Positions 24,492 through 33,545 are shown, numbered from the stretch's first letter. The stretch is DNA of 64,000 nucleotides from JBCAXA01 sp038749025 (GCA_038749025.1 JBCDIL010000001.1:186001-250000), one strand, 5' to 3'. The notes: generated by a model from the sequence alone, not told the origin. Translations and numbers: made by a program.

Positions 24492-25316
24492 ATGAACAAA
24501 CGACGGATAAGCCTGCCAGGAATTGGACTGCTCGGGATCGTTTTGATGGCCACATCAGCGCTCGCCGACGAATTCGACCATAGCGAGTGGACGCAGCTAC
24601 TCGGTGCGTATGTTGTCTCGATCAACGACGGCGCATCGACGGCGGTCGACTATGCCGGATTCGCGAACGATCAAGAAGCATTGGCGAGCTACCTGCGCCG
24701 GTTATCGACCGTCACCCAAGTTCAATTTGACGGCTGGCCGCTCGACGATCAGCTCGCTTTTCTGATTAATGCTTATAACGCGTGGACCGTTAATCTCATT
24801 TTACAGCGTTATCCCGATCTCGAGTCGATTCGCGACCTGGGCTCGATATTCTCGTCCCCATGGAAAAAAGACATTGCCTCGTTGTTCGGCAGTAAGGTGT
24901 CGCTGGATCATGTGGAGCACACCTTGATACGGGGCTCGGGCCGCTACAATGATCCGCGCATTCATTTCGCCGTAAACTGCGCCAGCATCGGCTGCCCGGC
25001 GTTAGCAAATGCGGCATACACCGGCGACGCGTTGGATACCCAGCTGGATGACGCGACTCGACGCTTTTTAGGCGATTCATCCCGCAACCGGGTCGCGCGA
25101 TCGGGCAGCTCAGCCCGCCTTGAGGTATCGTCGATCTTCAAGTGGTACCGCGAGGACTTTCGCGCCGGTTGGCGCGGTACAACATCGTTAGGAGCCTTTT
25201 TGGCTTTGTACGGTGAACCGCTATCGCTAACCGCCGAAGAGGCCAACCAAGCTCGGGCCGGTGACCTGGCAATTCGGTTCTTAAGCTACGACTGGGCACT
25301 CAACGATAAGCCATGA
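24492..25316 (+). CDS. Exported DUF547 protein
   Basis: A 274-residue protein with a signal peptide ending S-A-L-A. The DUF547 family pattern is clear: V-D-Y-A-G-F, Q-L-A-F-L-I-N-A-Y-N-A-W-T, H-F-A-V-N-C-A-S-I-G-C-P and S-S-I-F-K-W-Y. The fold has been likened to a cysteine protease, and here the Cys in N-C-A-S-I-G-C could be functional, but no activity is established to my knowledge. It overlaps the following glycosyltransferase-like gene by 4 bases (ATGA), so these three genes form one operon. A candidate ECF-like promoter lies upstream. Confidence 0.88.
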   Translation: MNKRRISLPGIGLLGIVLMATSALADEFDHSEWTQLLGAYVVSINDGASTAVDYAGFANDQEALASYLRRLSTVTQVQFDGWPLDDQLAFLINAYNAWTVNLILQRYPDLESIRDLGSIFSSPWKKDIASLFGSKVSLDHVEHTLIRGSGRYNDPRIHFAVNCASIGCPALANAAYTGDALDTQLDDATRRFLGDSSRNRVARSGSSARLEVSSIFKWYREDFRAGWRGTTSLGAFLALYGEPLSLTAEEANQARAGDLAIRFLSYDWALNDKP

Positions 25317-25999
25317 ATGATCCCGCCGCCGTCGCCATTATCGTGCCGGTGCTGAATGAAGTTCGCGTTGCGAAGACGCTTGCCGTGCAGCTCGCGACTT
25401 TGGCTGACGCGAGCAGCGCCGAGGTTGTGGTCGTCGACGGCGGCAGCGATGACGGCACTCGGGCTGCGATTGAGGCCGCGGGTATTAAGCTCGTTGCGGC
25501 ACTGCCTGGTCGAGCGGCGCAAATGAATGCTGGCGCCGCAGCAACTCGCGCCGGAACACTGCTTTTTCTGCACGCCGATACGGCGTTGCCGGTCGGTGGC
25601 GTACGGGCTGTACAAGAGGTTGTGTCAGCAGGCGCTGACTGGGGCCGCTTCGACGTCCGTATCGATGGGAGGAGCCGCTGGTTCCCGCTGATCAGTGGCA
25701 TGATCAATTGGCGAAGCCGTCTCACGGGTATCGCAACCGGTGACCAGGCCATATTCATAGCCCGAGATGTTTTCGAGGCACTCGGCGGGTTTCCCGAGCA
25801 ACCGCTGATGGAAGACATAGAAATTAGCCGTCGATTGCGTCGTCGGAGTCGCCCCGCCTGCCTGCGGGAGGCCGTCAGTACATCGGGCCGGCGCTGGGAC
25901 GATTACGGCGTATGGCGAACCGTCTGGCTAATGTGGCGCCTGCGCTTCGCCTATTGGCGTGGCGTGCCCGCCGAGCAATTGGCCACGTACTATGCTTAA
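25313..25999 (+). CDS. Small family-2 glycosyltransferase (TIGR04283-like)
   Basis: A 228-residue GT-A glycosyltransferase of the family labelled TIGR04283 in databases (often called arsenosugar-associated). It opens with V-A-I-I-V-P-V-L-N-E, followed by V-V-V-D-G-G-S-D-D-G-T, then F-L-H-A-D-T-A-L-P (the D-x-D equivalent), T-G-I-A-T-G-D-Q-A-I-F and M-E-D-I-E. It begins within the DUF547 stop and overlaps the next gene by 8 bases. The arsenosugar genes that normally justify the family name (radical SAM ArsS, methyltransferase ArsM) are not in this window, so the acceptor is open. Confidence 0.88.
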   Translation: MNDPAAVAIIVPVLNEVRVAKTLAVQLATLADASSAEVVVVDGGSDDGTRAAIEAAGIKLVAALPGRAAQMNAGAAATRAGTLLFLHADTALPVGGVRAVQEVVSAGADWGRFDVRIDGRSRWFPLISGMINWRSRLTGIATGDQAIFIARDVFEALGGFPEQPLMEDIEISRRLRRRSRPACLREAVSTSGRRWDDYGVWRTVWLMWRLRFAYWRGVPAEQLATYYA

Positions 26000-26624
26000 A
26001 ACCAGCGCGATCGTTGTCTTTGCAAAAGCACCGCAACCAGGGCATGTAAAAACCCGGTTGATTCCGGCGCTGGGTGCCGACGGTGCGGCGCGTTTGGCCG
26101 AAGAGTTGCTCGCAATAACAATGCGTTCCGTTCTAGCGAGCGATGCATCACGGATCGTGCTGGCTCAGAGCCCAGCCCCTAGCAACGCTCTGTGGCGAGA
26201 CGTCTCGTTACCAGCGACGATCGAGCGCTGGGACCAAGGCGACGGCGATCTCGGTGAGCGCTTGCTGCGTTCGGCCGCGCAAGCGCTGGCTCACTATGAC
26301 CGCGTGCTGCTGATTGGGACGGATGCACCAGGTCTTACCGTCGAGAAACTCAACGCGGCAATCGCCGCGCTCGAGCATCATGATGCCGTACTGACACCGG
26401 CGTTCGACGGCGGCTATGCCCTACTCGGATTGACACGCTTCGAGAGACGGGTTTTCGAGGGTATCCGCTGGTCGACCGCCACGGTCGCCACCGAAACTCT
26501 GCAGCGCCTCAGCGCGACCGGCTTCGATACGCTCGTCACGGCGCCGGTACATGATATTGACGAACCCAGCGATCTCGATCAGCTACCGGCCGAGATGCGG
26601 CTAGCGATTAGCGCTACGACGTAA
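25992..26624 (+). CDS. TIGR04282-like nucleotidyl/sugar transferase (DUF2064)
   Basis: A 210-residue protein of the DUF2064/TIGR04282 family, GT-A-like. The start ATG 25992 gives M-L-K-T-S-A-I-V-V-F-A-K-A-P-Q-P-G-H-V-K-T-R-L, the family opening; the longer frame is out of context. Further blocks are L-I-G-T-D-A-P-G-L and D-G-G-Y-A-L-L-G-L. It overlaps the preceding glycosyltransferase by 8 bases and its end overlaps the convergent polyphosphate kinase gene by 11 bases. The 04282/04283 pair occurs together in many genomes; the product is not known with certainty. Confidence 0.87.
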   Translation: MLKTSAIVVFAKAPQPGHVKTRLIPALGADGAARLAEELLAITMRSVLASDASRIVLAQSPAPSNALWRDVSLPATIERWDQGDGDLGERLLRSAAQALAHYDRVLLIGTDAPGLTVEKLNAAIAALEHHDAVLTPAFDGGYALLGLTRFERRVFEGIRWSTATVATETLQRLSATGFDTLVTAPVHDIDEPSDLDQLPAEMRLAISATT

Positions 26625-28752
26625 CTGACCAATCGAGGGTCGGCACGACGGATGGCGGCAATTGTTGCATGGCGCGCTCGATCATTGCGATTTGCGAATG
26701 TGTGGCACCGGACACTTCACCGACACGGTGATAATCGCCATGCGCATCGAGCTCCCAAGCCCCCAGCGCTTCCGATAGCTGCAAGTCGATGAGCGCCCGC
26801 AGCTCAAGCTGTAGCGCCGGATCGTCGATGGGCGCCAGCGTCTCGACGCGGTGCTCTAGGTTGCGCGTCATTAAATCGGCTGAGCCGATGAAATACTCTT
26901 CGTCACCGTTGTTACGTAAATAGTAAAGGCGAGCGTGCTCAAGGAAACGACCGAGGATGCTGACGACACGAATCGTCTCCGACAGCCCCGGAAGACCAGG
27001 ACGTAATCGACAACTGTCGCGGACCATTAAATCCACTTTAACGCCAATCCGGCCGGCCTCGTACAGAGCACGAGTGATATCCGCATCCTCTAACGCGTTG
27101 GTCTTTAGCTGGATACACCCGCCACCGAACTGCCGGTGCCAGTGGATCTCACGATGAATCTTATCGAGCAGCGCTGATTTCATATCGATGGGTGAGACCA
27201 GCAAGCGATGGTACTGGCGTGCGCGAATAGATCCTGAAGTGAGTAGGTTAAAGAGCTCGGTCGCATCAGCACCGATGAATGCGTCCGACGTCATTAAGCC
27301 GATATCGCAATACTGACGAGCGGTCACAGAATGGTAATTGCCAGTCCCGATATGGACGTAGCGACGCAGCTCTCCATTAGTACGTTGACGAACAACTAGC
27401 GTCGCTTTTGAATGGGTTTTGTAACCAACAACGCCGTAGGCTACATGAATCCCCGCCTCTTCCAGTCGGTTTGCCCAACGAATATTGGCTGCCTCATCGA
27501 AGCGTGCTTGCAACTCAACCACCACCGCGACTTGTTTGCCGGCCGTGACGGCCTCGACCAACAGCGGCACGATATCGGAGTCTTCTGACGTGCGATACAC
27601 GGTCGTTTTAATGGCCAGGACCGATGGGTCATCGACCGCTTCGCGCAATAGCCGTGTCACCGTCTGGTCAAACGAGTGATAGGGGTGCAGCAACAGCATG
27701 GGCCCATGGTTGTCGAGCTCGTCGAACAATGACGCTGCGTTCAAGAGACGCGGGTGCGGCGCCGGCTCGAACGTCGGGTACTTTAGGTCAGGCCGCGGTA
27801 AGTCGGCGACTTCGAAAAGATCACGAGCACCGAGGAAGCCCGCTGTTTGGTAGATGTCGTCCTCGACACTGAGGCTCAACTCGGCGGCTAGGTACTCGCG
27901 CAGCTCCGGCCGCATGCTAGGGCTAACTTCGAGCCGCACAACCGGCGCAAAACGCCGCTCACGCAACTCGGCCTCGATCATCTCCAACAAGTCAGTCGCG
28001 AGCTCCTCGCTGCGCTCGACAATGGCATTGCGTGTGACGCGGAAGAATGCAACCGACAGGATCTCGGACCCAGGTAGTAATAGATCGAGGTTCCCCGCGA
28101 TAACGTCTTCGAGTGGGACATAGCGCTGACTTTGACCGATACGCATAAATCGCGGCGTGCGTTTAGAGACCGGGGCTTTGATACGCACCAAGTGGCTGAC
28201 TGATTCAGCCGGCAGGCGCGCCTCGACCAGTAAGTTGATCGATAAATTGGATACGAATGGGAATGGGTGGGCGTGGTCGATCGCTAGCGGTGTTACCAGT
28301 GGCAACACGAAGCGTTCGAATTGCTGTCGCAGCAGCGCTCGTGCCGACGTGTCGAGTAACTCATACGATTCAAGTGATATGCCGTTCTCGTCCAACTTGC
28401 GGCGTAGCTCCCGCTGAATGAACGCACTATCGGCGAGCGCCTCAGCGACCTGAATACTGCATTCCTCAATCTGCTGCTGCGGTGAACGGCCATCGACACT
28501 CAGTCGCAACATCCCGGCACCCACCTGCTGCTTGAGGCCGCCGATTCGCTTCATAAAGAACTCGTCGAGGTTCGAGCTAAAGATCGCTAGGAATTTGATT
28601 TGCTCAAGCAGCGGGTTGTCGCGGTTTTCCGCCTCAGCGAGTACGCGCCGATTAAACGCTAACCAAGTCAGTTCCCGATTCAGATACAGCGACGGATCGT
28701 CGAGATCATGGTCAGCAGTCGTTGGGGGGTCGATGGGCGTAACGCTGGACAC
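26614..28752 (-). CDS. ppk1: Polyphosphate kinase 1
   Basis: A 712-residue enzyme that reversibly makes inorganic polyphosphate from ATP. All domains are present in order: N-terminal helical domain (Y-L-N-R-E-L-T-W-L-A-F-N at about residue 23), head domain, and two PLD-like catalytic domains. The catalytic histidines are in Y-K-T-H-S-K and F-L-E-H-A-R, and H-I-G-T-G-N-Y-H plus S-A-D-L-M-T-R-N-L are hallmark blocks. Start is GTG at 28752 with AGGAG close upstream. It is transcribed alone, converging on the sugar-transferase operon with an 11-base overlap of coding ends. No exopolyphosphatase gene is next to it. Confidence 0.96.
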   Translation of the reverse strand: MSSVTPIDPPTTADHDLDDPSLYLNRELTWLAFNRRVLAEAENRDNPLLEQIKFLAIFSSNLDEFFMKRIGGLKQQVGAGMLRLSVDGRSPQQQIEECSIQVAEALADSAFIQRELRRKLDENGISLESYELLDTSARALLRQQFERFVLPLVTPLAIDHAHPFPFVSNLSINLLVEARLPAESVSHLVRIKAPVSKRTPRFMRIGQSQRYVPLEDVIAGNLDLLLPGSEILSVAFFRVTRNAIVERSEELATDLLEMIEAELRERRFAPVVRLEVSPSMRPELREYLAAELSLSVEDDIYQTAGFLGARDLFEVADLPRPDLKYPTFEPAPHPRLLNAASLFDELDNHGPMLLLHPYHSFDQTVTRLLREAVDDPSVLAIKTTVYRTSEDSDIVPLLVEAVTAGKQVAVVVELQARFDEAANIRWANRLEEAGIHVAYGVVGYKTHSKATLVVRQRTNGELRRYVHIGTGNYHSVTARQYCDIGLMTSDAFIGADATELFNLLTSGSIRARQYHRLLVSPIDMKSALLDKIHREIHWHRQFGGGCIQLKTNALEDADITRALYEAGRIGVKVDLMVRDSCRLRPGLPGLSETIRVVSILGRFLEHARLYYLRNNGDEEYFIGSADLMTRNLEHRVETLAPIDDPALQLELRALIDLQLSEALGAWELDAHGDYHRVGEVSGATHSQIAMIERAMQQLPPSVVPTLDWSVTS

Positions 28753-28842
28753 AGCTCTCCTAGCAAAGCGTTCGATAATGCAGCCAATAACGGTACCATC
28801 ACCCGCGCCGCCGCAGCCACCCAGTTCGGTCGATTATGTCAT

Positions 28843-29676
28843 TTAGACCGCGAATGGCGGCAAGGTTCGGCGCTGCAGCCAGTTGCGCGAGTCCCACGAC
28901 GTCTGCGCATCTATCGCATGAACGGTGAAGGCGTGCCGCGAACGATCCGAATGGTTGTGCGAGCTGAAATGCGGCATATGGTCGTGGAAAGCCACTACCG
29001 AACCAACCGGTACGTCGATGGCGACCGCATTGCTGTCCTCGTCCCAAGAACGCTCATCAAGCGTTTCCAGTTGGCCGCTACGGGAACCCCAATCAACGGT
29101 GTACAGCTCGCGCAGACCGTCACGATGCCTGCCCGGCTGCATCCATAGGCAGCCGTTATCAAGTGTTGCATCCTCAAGCGCCACCCAGACGCCCACAACA
29201 CCTCCGGGCTGACTGATCAAGTAGCTCGCATCTTGGTGCCAACGTACTTCGCCGCCGATGCCGGGTTGCTTGAAGATGTACATCGTCTGCTGCACCAACG
29301 GCGTATGGAGGCCGATTTCGCGGAGCAAACGTCCAATCCTGCCCTCGCGACAAAACGCGCCGAATGCCGGCACCGTGTCATGCAACGCGTGGCCAATCTT
29401 ATTGATCGCCACCGCTTTGTCACACACCAAGTTACCCGCGCTATCGAGGGCGTCAGCCTCCAAAAAACAGTACGCCCCTTCTGACGACTGAAGAAAATAG
29501 TCATCCCGGCCAGCATCGCGATCATCGGTCCGGAATACGGATCGATGCTGGTCTATGTCGAATTCATCGACGATGGCGTTAGCGGCGACGCGCAGCGCAC
29601 CGACCTCGTCCGGCGAGAACAGACGCTCCAAAACGACGAAACCGTCGGCATCAAACCGTGACCGCAAGTCAGACAC
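28843..29676 (-). CDS. Phytanoyl-CoA dioxygenase family (PhyH) oxygenase
   Basis: A 277-residue soluble Fe(II)/2-oxoglutarate oxygenase. The opening F-D-A-D-G-F-V-V-L-E-R-L-F-S-P-D-E is typical of PhyH. The iron ligands are seen in W-H-Q-D and the late H-M-P-H-F-S-S-H-N, with an Arg (D-R-S-R-H) placed to bind 2-oxoglutarate. Start is GTG at 29676. It lies 90 bases upstream of the polyphosphate kinase gene on the same strand and could be co-transcribed. Bacterial PhyH enzymes act on many substrates (ectoine, phosphonates, lipids, chlorinated products), and nothing here picks one. Confidence 0.87.
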   Translation of the reverse strand: MSDLRSRFDADGFVVLERLFSPDEVGALRVAANAIVDEFDIDQHRSVFRTDDRDAGRDDYFLQSSEGAYCFLEADALDSAGNLVCDKAVAINKIGHALHDTVPAFGAFCREGRIGRLLREIGLHTPLVQQTMYIFKQPGIGGEVRWHQDASYLISQPGGVVGVWVALEDATLDNGCLWMQPGRHRDGLRELYTVDWGSRSGQLETLDERSWDEDSNAVAIDVPVGSVVAFHDHMPHFSSHNHSDRSRHAFTVHAIDAQTSWDSRNWLQRRTLPPFAV

Positions 29677-30101
29677 GCATCAATCCTGGTAGCGAAAGAT
29701 TACCGAGGTGAGTATCCGCCGCCCTTGTCGACCAAGCAAGTGACCGTCACGGAGCGCTAATACCGATTCTCCACTCGTCCCGCGGGTAAATCTGCACACT
29801 CGGATGGCGGTTCAATCGCTTCGAGCGCGTTATCGTTGTTTTGGCAAGTTCGTTACCCAACGAACAACCAACAGGTAGTCGCAGCGGGGCCTGAATGACG
29901 TAGATCAACCAGCTCAGGTCTCGTCCACGAGGCTAAAACGCAATTCTGCAACGCTCTGACGGCGTAATTGCACGGCAGCCCTAACCCACGCGGCTTACAC
30001 TACTAATGGTTCGCAGGCCGACAGCGCGAACAACGGTCAGCGCTCTCTAGCAATCAAGGAGATCGCAGCCAACAACCGAATGATGGGAAGGAGTGCAGCA
30101 G
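29677..30101. other. Intergenic stretch between divergent PhyH and VOC genes
   Basis: About 425 bases without a supportable gene. It must hold the promoters of both flanking genes, but I see no convincing -35/-10 pair, repeat or hairpin. The last 15 bases contain GGGAAGGAG, the ribosome binding site of the VOC gene. Confidence 0.5.
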
Positions 30102-30494
30102 ATGTTTAGCCACGTATTGATCGGATCGAGCGACATCCGTAGGTCGGAGACGTTCTACAACACGGTGTTGGGTGTGCTGGGCGCGAAACCCGCGCGCGAA
30201 AACATGAACGCCACGGGTCAACTGCGCTTGTTCTACCGACACGCCGGTTCGATTTTCGGTATTAGCGAGCCGATTAACGGAGAGGCTTCGAGCGTAGCAA
30301 ACGGTTCAACCATCGGCTTCGCGTGCAACTCCGCCGAACAAGTCAAAGAATTTCATGATGTCGCCGTCGCCAACGGCGCCACGAGTATCGAGCAGCCGCC
30401 AGGGCTTCGCCAAGACGCGGTGGGTGAGATGCACCTTTGCTATTTTCGCGATCCGGACGGCCACAAAATCTGCGGCATGTATCGGCCCGGTTAG
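30102..30494 (+). CDS. VOC/glyoxalase-fold protein
   Basis: A 130-residue single VOC domain protein. The ATG at 30102 has AAGGAG 8 bases upstream, so the GTG at 30093, which overlaps that site, is rejected. The family pattern is visible at both ends: F-S-H-V-L-I-G-S-S-D-I-R-R-S-E-T-F-Y (metal His and first helix) and L-C-Y-F-R-D-P-D-G-H-K-I (final strand). Members include glyoxalases, dioxygenases and resistance proteins; this one cannot be assigned. It stands alone, upstream of the terminator of the convergent cold-shock gene. Confidence 0.85.
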   Translation: MFSHVLIGSSDIRRSETFYNTVLGVLGAKPARENMNATGQLRLFYRHAGSIFGISEPINGEASSVANGSTIGFACNSAEQVKEFHDVAVANGATSIEQPPGLRQDAVGEMHLCYFRDPDGHKICGMYRPG

Positions 30495-30626
30495 CATCGG
30501 CACGGCGGGCGATGGATCAGCCGCCAACCGACTCCCTGAAGGCCGAGAAATAGATCGATTCGTGGTTCACGCTGGGATTGGGTTGGCCACACCCGCTGCT
30601 AGCTTTAGACGGGCCAACTTTCGCCC

Positions 30627-30655
30627 AAAAAAAAGGGCCCCAACGTGGGGCCCTT
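30627..30655 (-). terminator. Rho-independent terminator of cold-shock gene
   Basis: On the minus strand a 9-bp perfect stem (AAGGGCCCC arms, 30633-30641 and 30647-30655, loop of 5) runs into eight T residues (30634-30627). It lies 20 bases after the Csp stop codon and is a strong intrinsic terminator. Confidence 0.93.
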
Positions 30656-30674
30656 AAAAAGAAAATCCGACCGC

Positions 30675-30881
30675 TTAGACAGGTACGATGTTCTCAGCTT
30701 GCGGGCCTTTCTGGCCTTGCGTGACGGTAAATTCAACTTTCTGGCCCTCAGCGAGGGTCTTGAACCCACCGCCTTGAATCGCACTGAAGTGCGCAAATAC
30801 ATCGGGGCCACCTTCTTGGGCGATGAAACCGAAGCCTTTGGCTTCGTTGAACCACTTGACGGTTCCGGTAACTGTAGACAT
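30675..30881 (-). CDS. CspA-family cold-shock protein
   Basis: A 68-residue single cold-shock domain that binds single-stranded RNA and DNA as an RNA chaperone. RNP1 reads K-G-F-G-F-I and RNP2 reads V-F-A-H-F; the opening T-V-K-W-F-N-E-A-K is universal in the family. It has its own terminator and a putative promoter about 160 bases upstream (31047-31074), giving a long leader as in cold-induced csp genes. It diverges from an RhlE-type helicase. Which Csp paralogue it equals, and whether it is cold-induced, cannot be told from the protein alone. Confidence 0.96.
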   Translation of the reverse strand: MSTVTGTVKWFNEAKGFGFIAQEGGPDVFAHFSAIQGGGFKTLAEGQKVEFTVTQGQKGPQAENIVPV

Positions 30882-31340
30882 TGCTATTTCCTAGTTAATC
30901 AAAGTATTGAATGCCCTGATCCCAGGGCGGGTGTTGCTGGAAGTGAGACAAAAACTTATGAAACCAGGACGAGGAACGTCAGCACAGAGACTGCTGGCTC
31001 ATCGAAACAGAGTGCATAACGAACAGCGCACTTACAGGCGAGGCGAAGTATAGACAAGCCTGGCGCATATACAAGCGACTTATCGACGGTGTTGGTAGCG
31101 TCGAGGACTCAGCAGACTCAACATGCGCCCGAGACAAACCGCACGCCAAATCATTAAAATAGCAGCATTTTCTCAAATTCCTGTTACCATTAGGGGTAAT
31201 TTGGCGTACATCGATCGGCGCCATGAACTGCGCACCGCTATCCTGCGGTGGTCGTAGACTCCCTAGAAGCACAGCCCGGATCGAGACTTTTGCAGCGATT
31301 CGCTGCCATCGTATCGGGCGGTTTCGGAGCCAACTCACCC
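30882..31340. other. Divergent csp/helicase intergenic region with long csp leader and inverted repeat
   Basis: This 459-base region carries the csp leader (minus strand, about 31040 to 30882) and the helicase leader (plus strand). A 9-bp perfect inverted repeat, ACGCCAAAT at 31143-31151 and ATTTGGCGT at 31199-31207, flanks 47 AT-rich bases that include TTACC and GGTAA arms (31184-31198). The symmetry could be an operator shared by both genes or an RNA stem in the helicase leader. I see no other gene here. Confidence 0.55.
31047..31074 (-). promoter_or_regulatory. Putative sigma-70 promoter of cold-shock gene
   Basis: Read on the minus strand: TTGTAT (31074-31069), 16-base spacer, TATACT (31052-31047). 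The predicted transcription start near 31040 yields a leader of roughly 159 bases before the Csp ATG, close to the long leaders known for cold-regulated csp genes. Confidence 0.6.
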
Positions 31341-32627
31341 GTGTTATTCCAAGAACTTGGCCTGTCGGCCGAATTGCTGCGCGCGGTCAAAAAACAAGGC
31401 TACAGCGTAGCAACGCCTATTCAACAACAGGCGATTCCCGCTGCGCTAAAAGGCGATGATGTCTTGGCCGGTGCGCAGACCGGTACCGGTAAAACGGCGA
31501 GCTTCACGTTGCCTATGCTGCAGCGTCTACAACAAGGCCGTGCGAATCGGCGTCGCATTCGGGCACTGGTACTCACGCCGACACGCGAATTAGCGGCGCA
31601 AGTGGCGGATAACGTGCGCAGCTATGGCGAGTATTTGCCGTTTCGCGTCGCGGTCATTTACGGCGGCGTAAGCATCAACACGCAAATAGCGAAACTGCGT
31701 AAAGGTGCGGATATCGTTGTTGCTACCCCTGGGCGACTGCTCGACCATTTACAACAAGGCACAATCGATCTAGACGCGGTCGAGAGCTTTGTTCTCGACG
31801 AAGCAGATCGCATGCTGGATATGGGCTTCATACGCGACATTCGCAAGGTCATGAAGGCATTGCCCAAAGAGCGCCAAAGCCTCATGTTTTCAGCGACGTT
31901 TTCGAAAGAGATTCGCCGATTGGCGGTCGACCTTCTGAACTCGCCAACGGAAATCACCGTCGCGGTAAACGGCAGGCCAGCCGATGGCATCGATCAGACG
32001 GCTTACCTTGTCGATAAGCATCGCAAACGCGAATTGCTCTCGCAGACCATCGGCAGTCGAGACTGGCGCCAAGTACTGGTGTTTACCCGGACAAAGCACG
32101 GTGCTAACAAATTGGCGACCCAGCTCGAGTCCGACGGTCTCAGTTCCGCAGCGATACATGGCAATAAGTCGCAAGCCGCTCGAACGCGTGCTTTGCAGAG
32201 TTTCAAAGCGGGTGAGGTTCGCGTGTTAGTAGCGACCGACATTGCAGCGCGAGGCCTCGACATTGAACGACTACCTCACGTCGTAAACTACGAATTGCCG
32301 CAGGTGCCTGAGGACTACGTGCATCGAATCGGTCGTACCGCACGTGCCGGGCAAAAAGGTCAGGCGATTTCGTTAGTCAGCGGAGACGAAAAGAATCTGT
32401 TAGCCGCCATTGAGAAATTACTGCAGAAAAAAATCAGCAAAGAGTCGCTAGCTGGCTACGAGCCCGGCTCGCCTAGCAAATCAGGTCAAGCCGCAAAGCC
32501 GCGGACCCATCCTGCTGCAAACCGACCGAAAAAACGTCGGGACCGGACCCGGCCTAGCGCAGCGACCACTGGCAAAGCAAGAAAGCGGTCGTCGAAAACA
32601 CGCGGCTCGAGACAAACCGCTAGGTGA
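31341..32627 (+). CDS. rhlE: DEAD-box RNA helicase, RhlE type
   Basis: An ATP-dependent RNA helicase of about 428 residues. Start GTG 31341 gives M-L-F-Q-E-L-G-L-S-A-E-L-L, matching the usual RhlE opening; the frame is open to 31248 but that part looks non-coding. Motifs in order: Q motif (T-P-I-Q-Q-Q-A-I-P), A-Q-T-G-T-G-K-T, P-T-R-E-L-A, T-P-G-R, V-L-D-E-A-D, S-A-T, R-G-L-D-I and H-R-I-G-R-T-A-R-A-G. A basic, disordered tail of about 60 residues rich in Lys, Arg and Ser ends the protein, as in RNA-tethering helicases. Divergent from the cold-shock gene, which suggests joint cold response. Confidence 0.95.
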   Translation: MLFQELGLSAELLRAVKKQGYSVATPIQQQAIPAALKGDDVLAGAQTGTGKTASFTLPMLQRLQQGRANRRRIRALVLTPTRELAAQVADNVRSYGEYLPFRVAVIYGGVSINTQIAKLRKGADIVVATPGRLLDHLQQGTIDLDAVESFVLDEADRMLDMGFIRDIRKVMKALPKERQSLMFSATFSKEIRRLAVDLLNSPTEITVAVNGRPADGIDQTAYLVDKHRKRELLSQTIGSRDWRQVLVFTRTKHGANKLATQLESDGLSSAAIHGNKSQAARTRALQSFKAGEVRVLVATDIAARGLDIERLPHVVNYELPQVPEDYVHRIGRTARAGQKGQAISLVSGDEKNLLAAIEKLLQKKISKESLAGYEPGSPSKSGQAAKPRTHPAANRPKKRRDRTRPSAATTGKARKRSSKTRGSRQTAR

Positions 32628-32876
32628 GTATTCCTTCGTGAGTAAGCAGCACGCTTAGTGCGGTGCAACCGATCGTTTTCATTGGCGAGAACTGCGCCGT
32701 GTCGAGCGTAATGGAACCGTCGATTCGTGGTCCGTTTGTGGCCAACCGACCAAGCAGCAACGATAAGGGTATTGGTAATTTCCGCGACCACATCTTTCAT
32801 GCGTAACAGCGGGTCTCTGTGCCGTTCCCTGCCGGCTTTTAGTGGATGCCAAATCGGCGCTGGGTACGATTAACGC

Positions 32877-33545
32877 TTACTGTGGCAAATCGAATCCGCG
32901 GACTGATTCCAGTACACGATCAGCGGCTGAGAAATCTTGGCCCCGTGTGAACTCGCCGGGTACGGCAATCGTATAGACGCCTGCCGCTTTGGCCGCTGCC
33001 ACAGACGCTGCGCTGTCCTCCAACGCAATCGCTGCATCGGGGCCGACCTGCAGACCGGACAAGGCCACCGCGTAAATATCCGGTGCTGGCTTTGGCTTGT
33101 CGGCATCAGTCACGGTGAATACTCCGGCGAATCGGTCCAGTGGAAGTTCGCTGCCAGCAGCGGTTGCGATGGCATCGATGTTCTCGCGGTAAGTCGTTGT
33201 GACCAAGGCCACGGCAATATCGCGCATCAAGGCCGATTGGATGAGTGCGGCAACGCCGGGCCGCAGGCCGACGCCGCGCGAGACAATCTCGCTGCACGCA
33301 AACTCGGTTTTACGGGCGTGAATGGTGTTGATGTCGTCATCCGTGAGCGAGGTATCGGTTTGCTTGGCTAACGAGCGCAGACGAGCGCGACCACCCGGGG
33401 CGTTCAAAAGGTCGCGATAGTGCGCTTCGTCCCATTGCCAATCGAGACCGGCTTCGGCCAGCGCCTGATTGTAAGCGCGACGCTGAATATCCGACGTTTC
33501 CGCGATAACGCCGATTGAACCAAATAACAATGCTTTCACAGACAT
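32877..33545 (-). CDS. HAD-superfamily CbbY-like protein lacking motif I aspartates
   Basis: A 222-residue HAD protein of the CbbY-like branch. ATG 33545 has GGAG 8 bases upstream; longer frames are rejected. Motif I, normally F-D-x-D-G-T, reads L-F-G-S-I-G-V, so both the nucleophile and the acid/base Asp are missing. The rest is intact: cap helix A-E-T-S-D-I-Q-R-R-A-Y-N-Q, motif II Thr (V-T-T-T), motif III Lys (K-P-K-P-A-P-D-I-Y) and motif IV (A-L-E-D-S-A-A). Phosphatase or mutase chemistry by the normal route is therefore unlikely. It diverges from the SIMPL gene, and the 249 bases downstream to the helicase show no clear feature. Confidence 0.85.
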   Translation of the reverse strand: MSVKALLFGSIGVIAETSDIQRRAYNQALAEAGLDWQWDEAHYRDLLNAPGGRARLRSLAKQTDTSLTDDDINTIHARKTEFACSEIVSRGVGLRPGVAALIQSALMRDIAVALVTTTYRENIDAIATAAGSELPLDRFAGVFTVTDADKPKPAPDIYAVALSGLQVGPDAAIALEDSAASVAAAKAAGVYTIAVPGEFTRGQDFSAADRVLESVRGFDLPQ

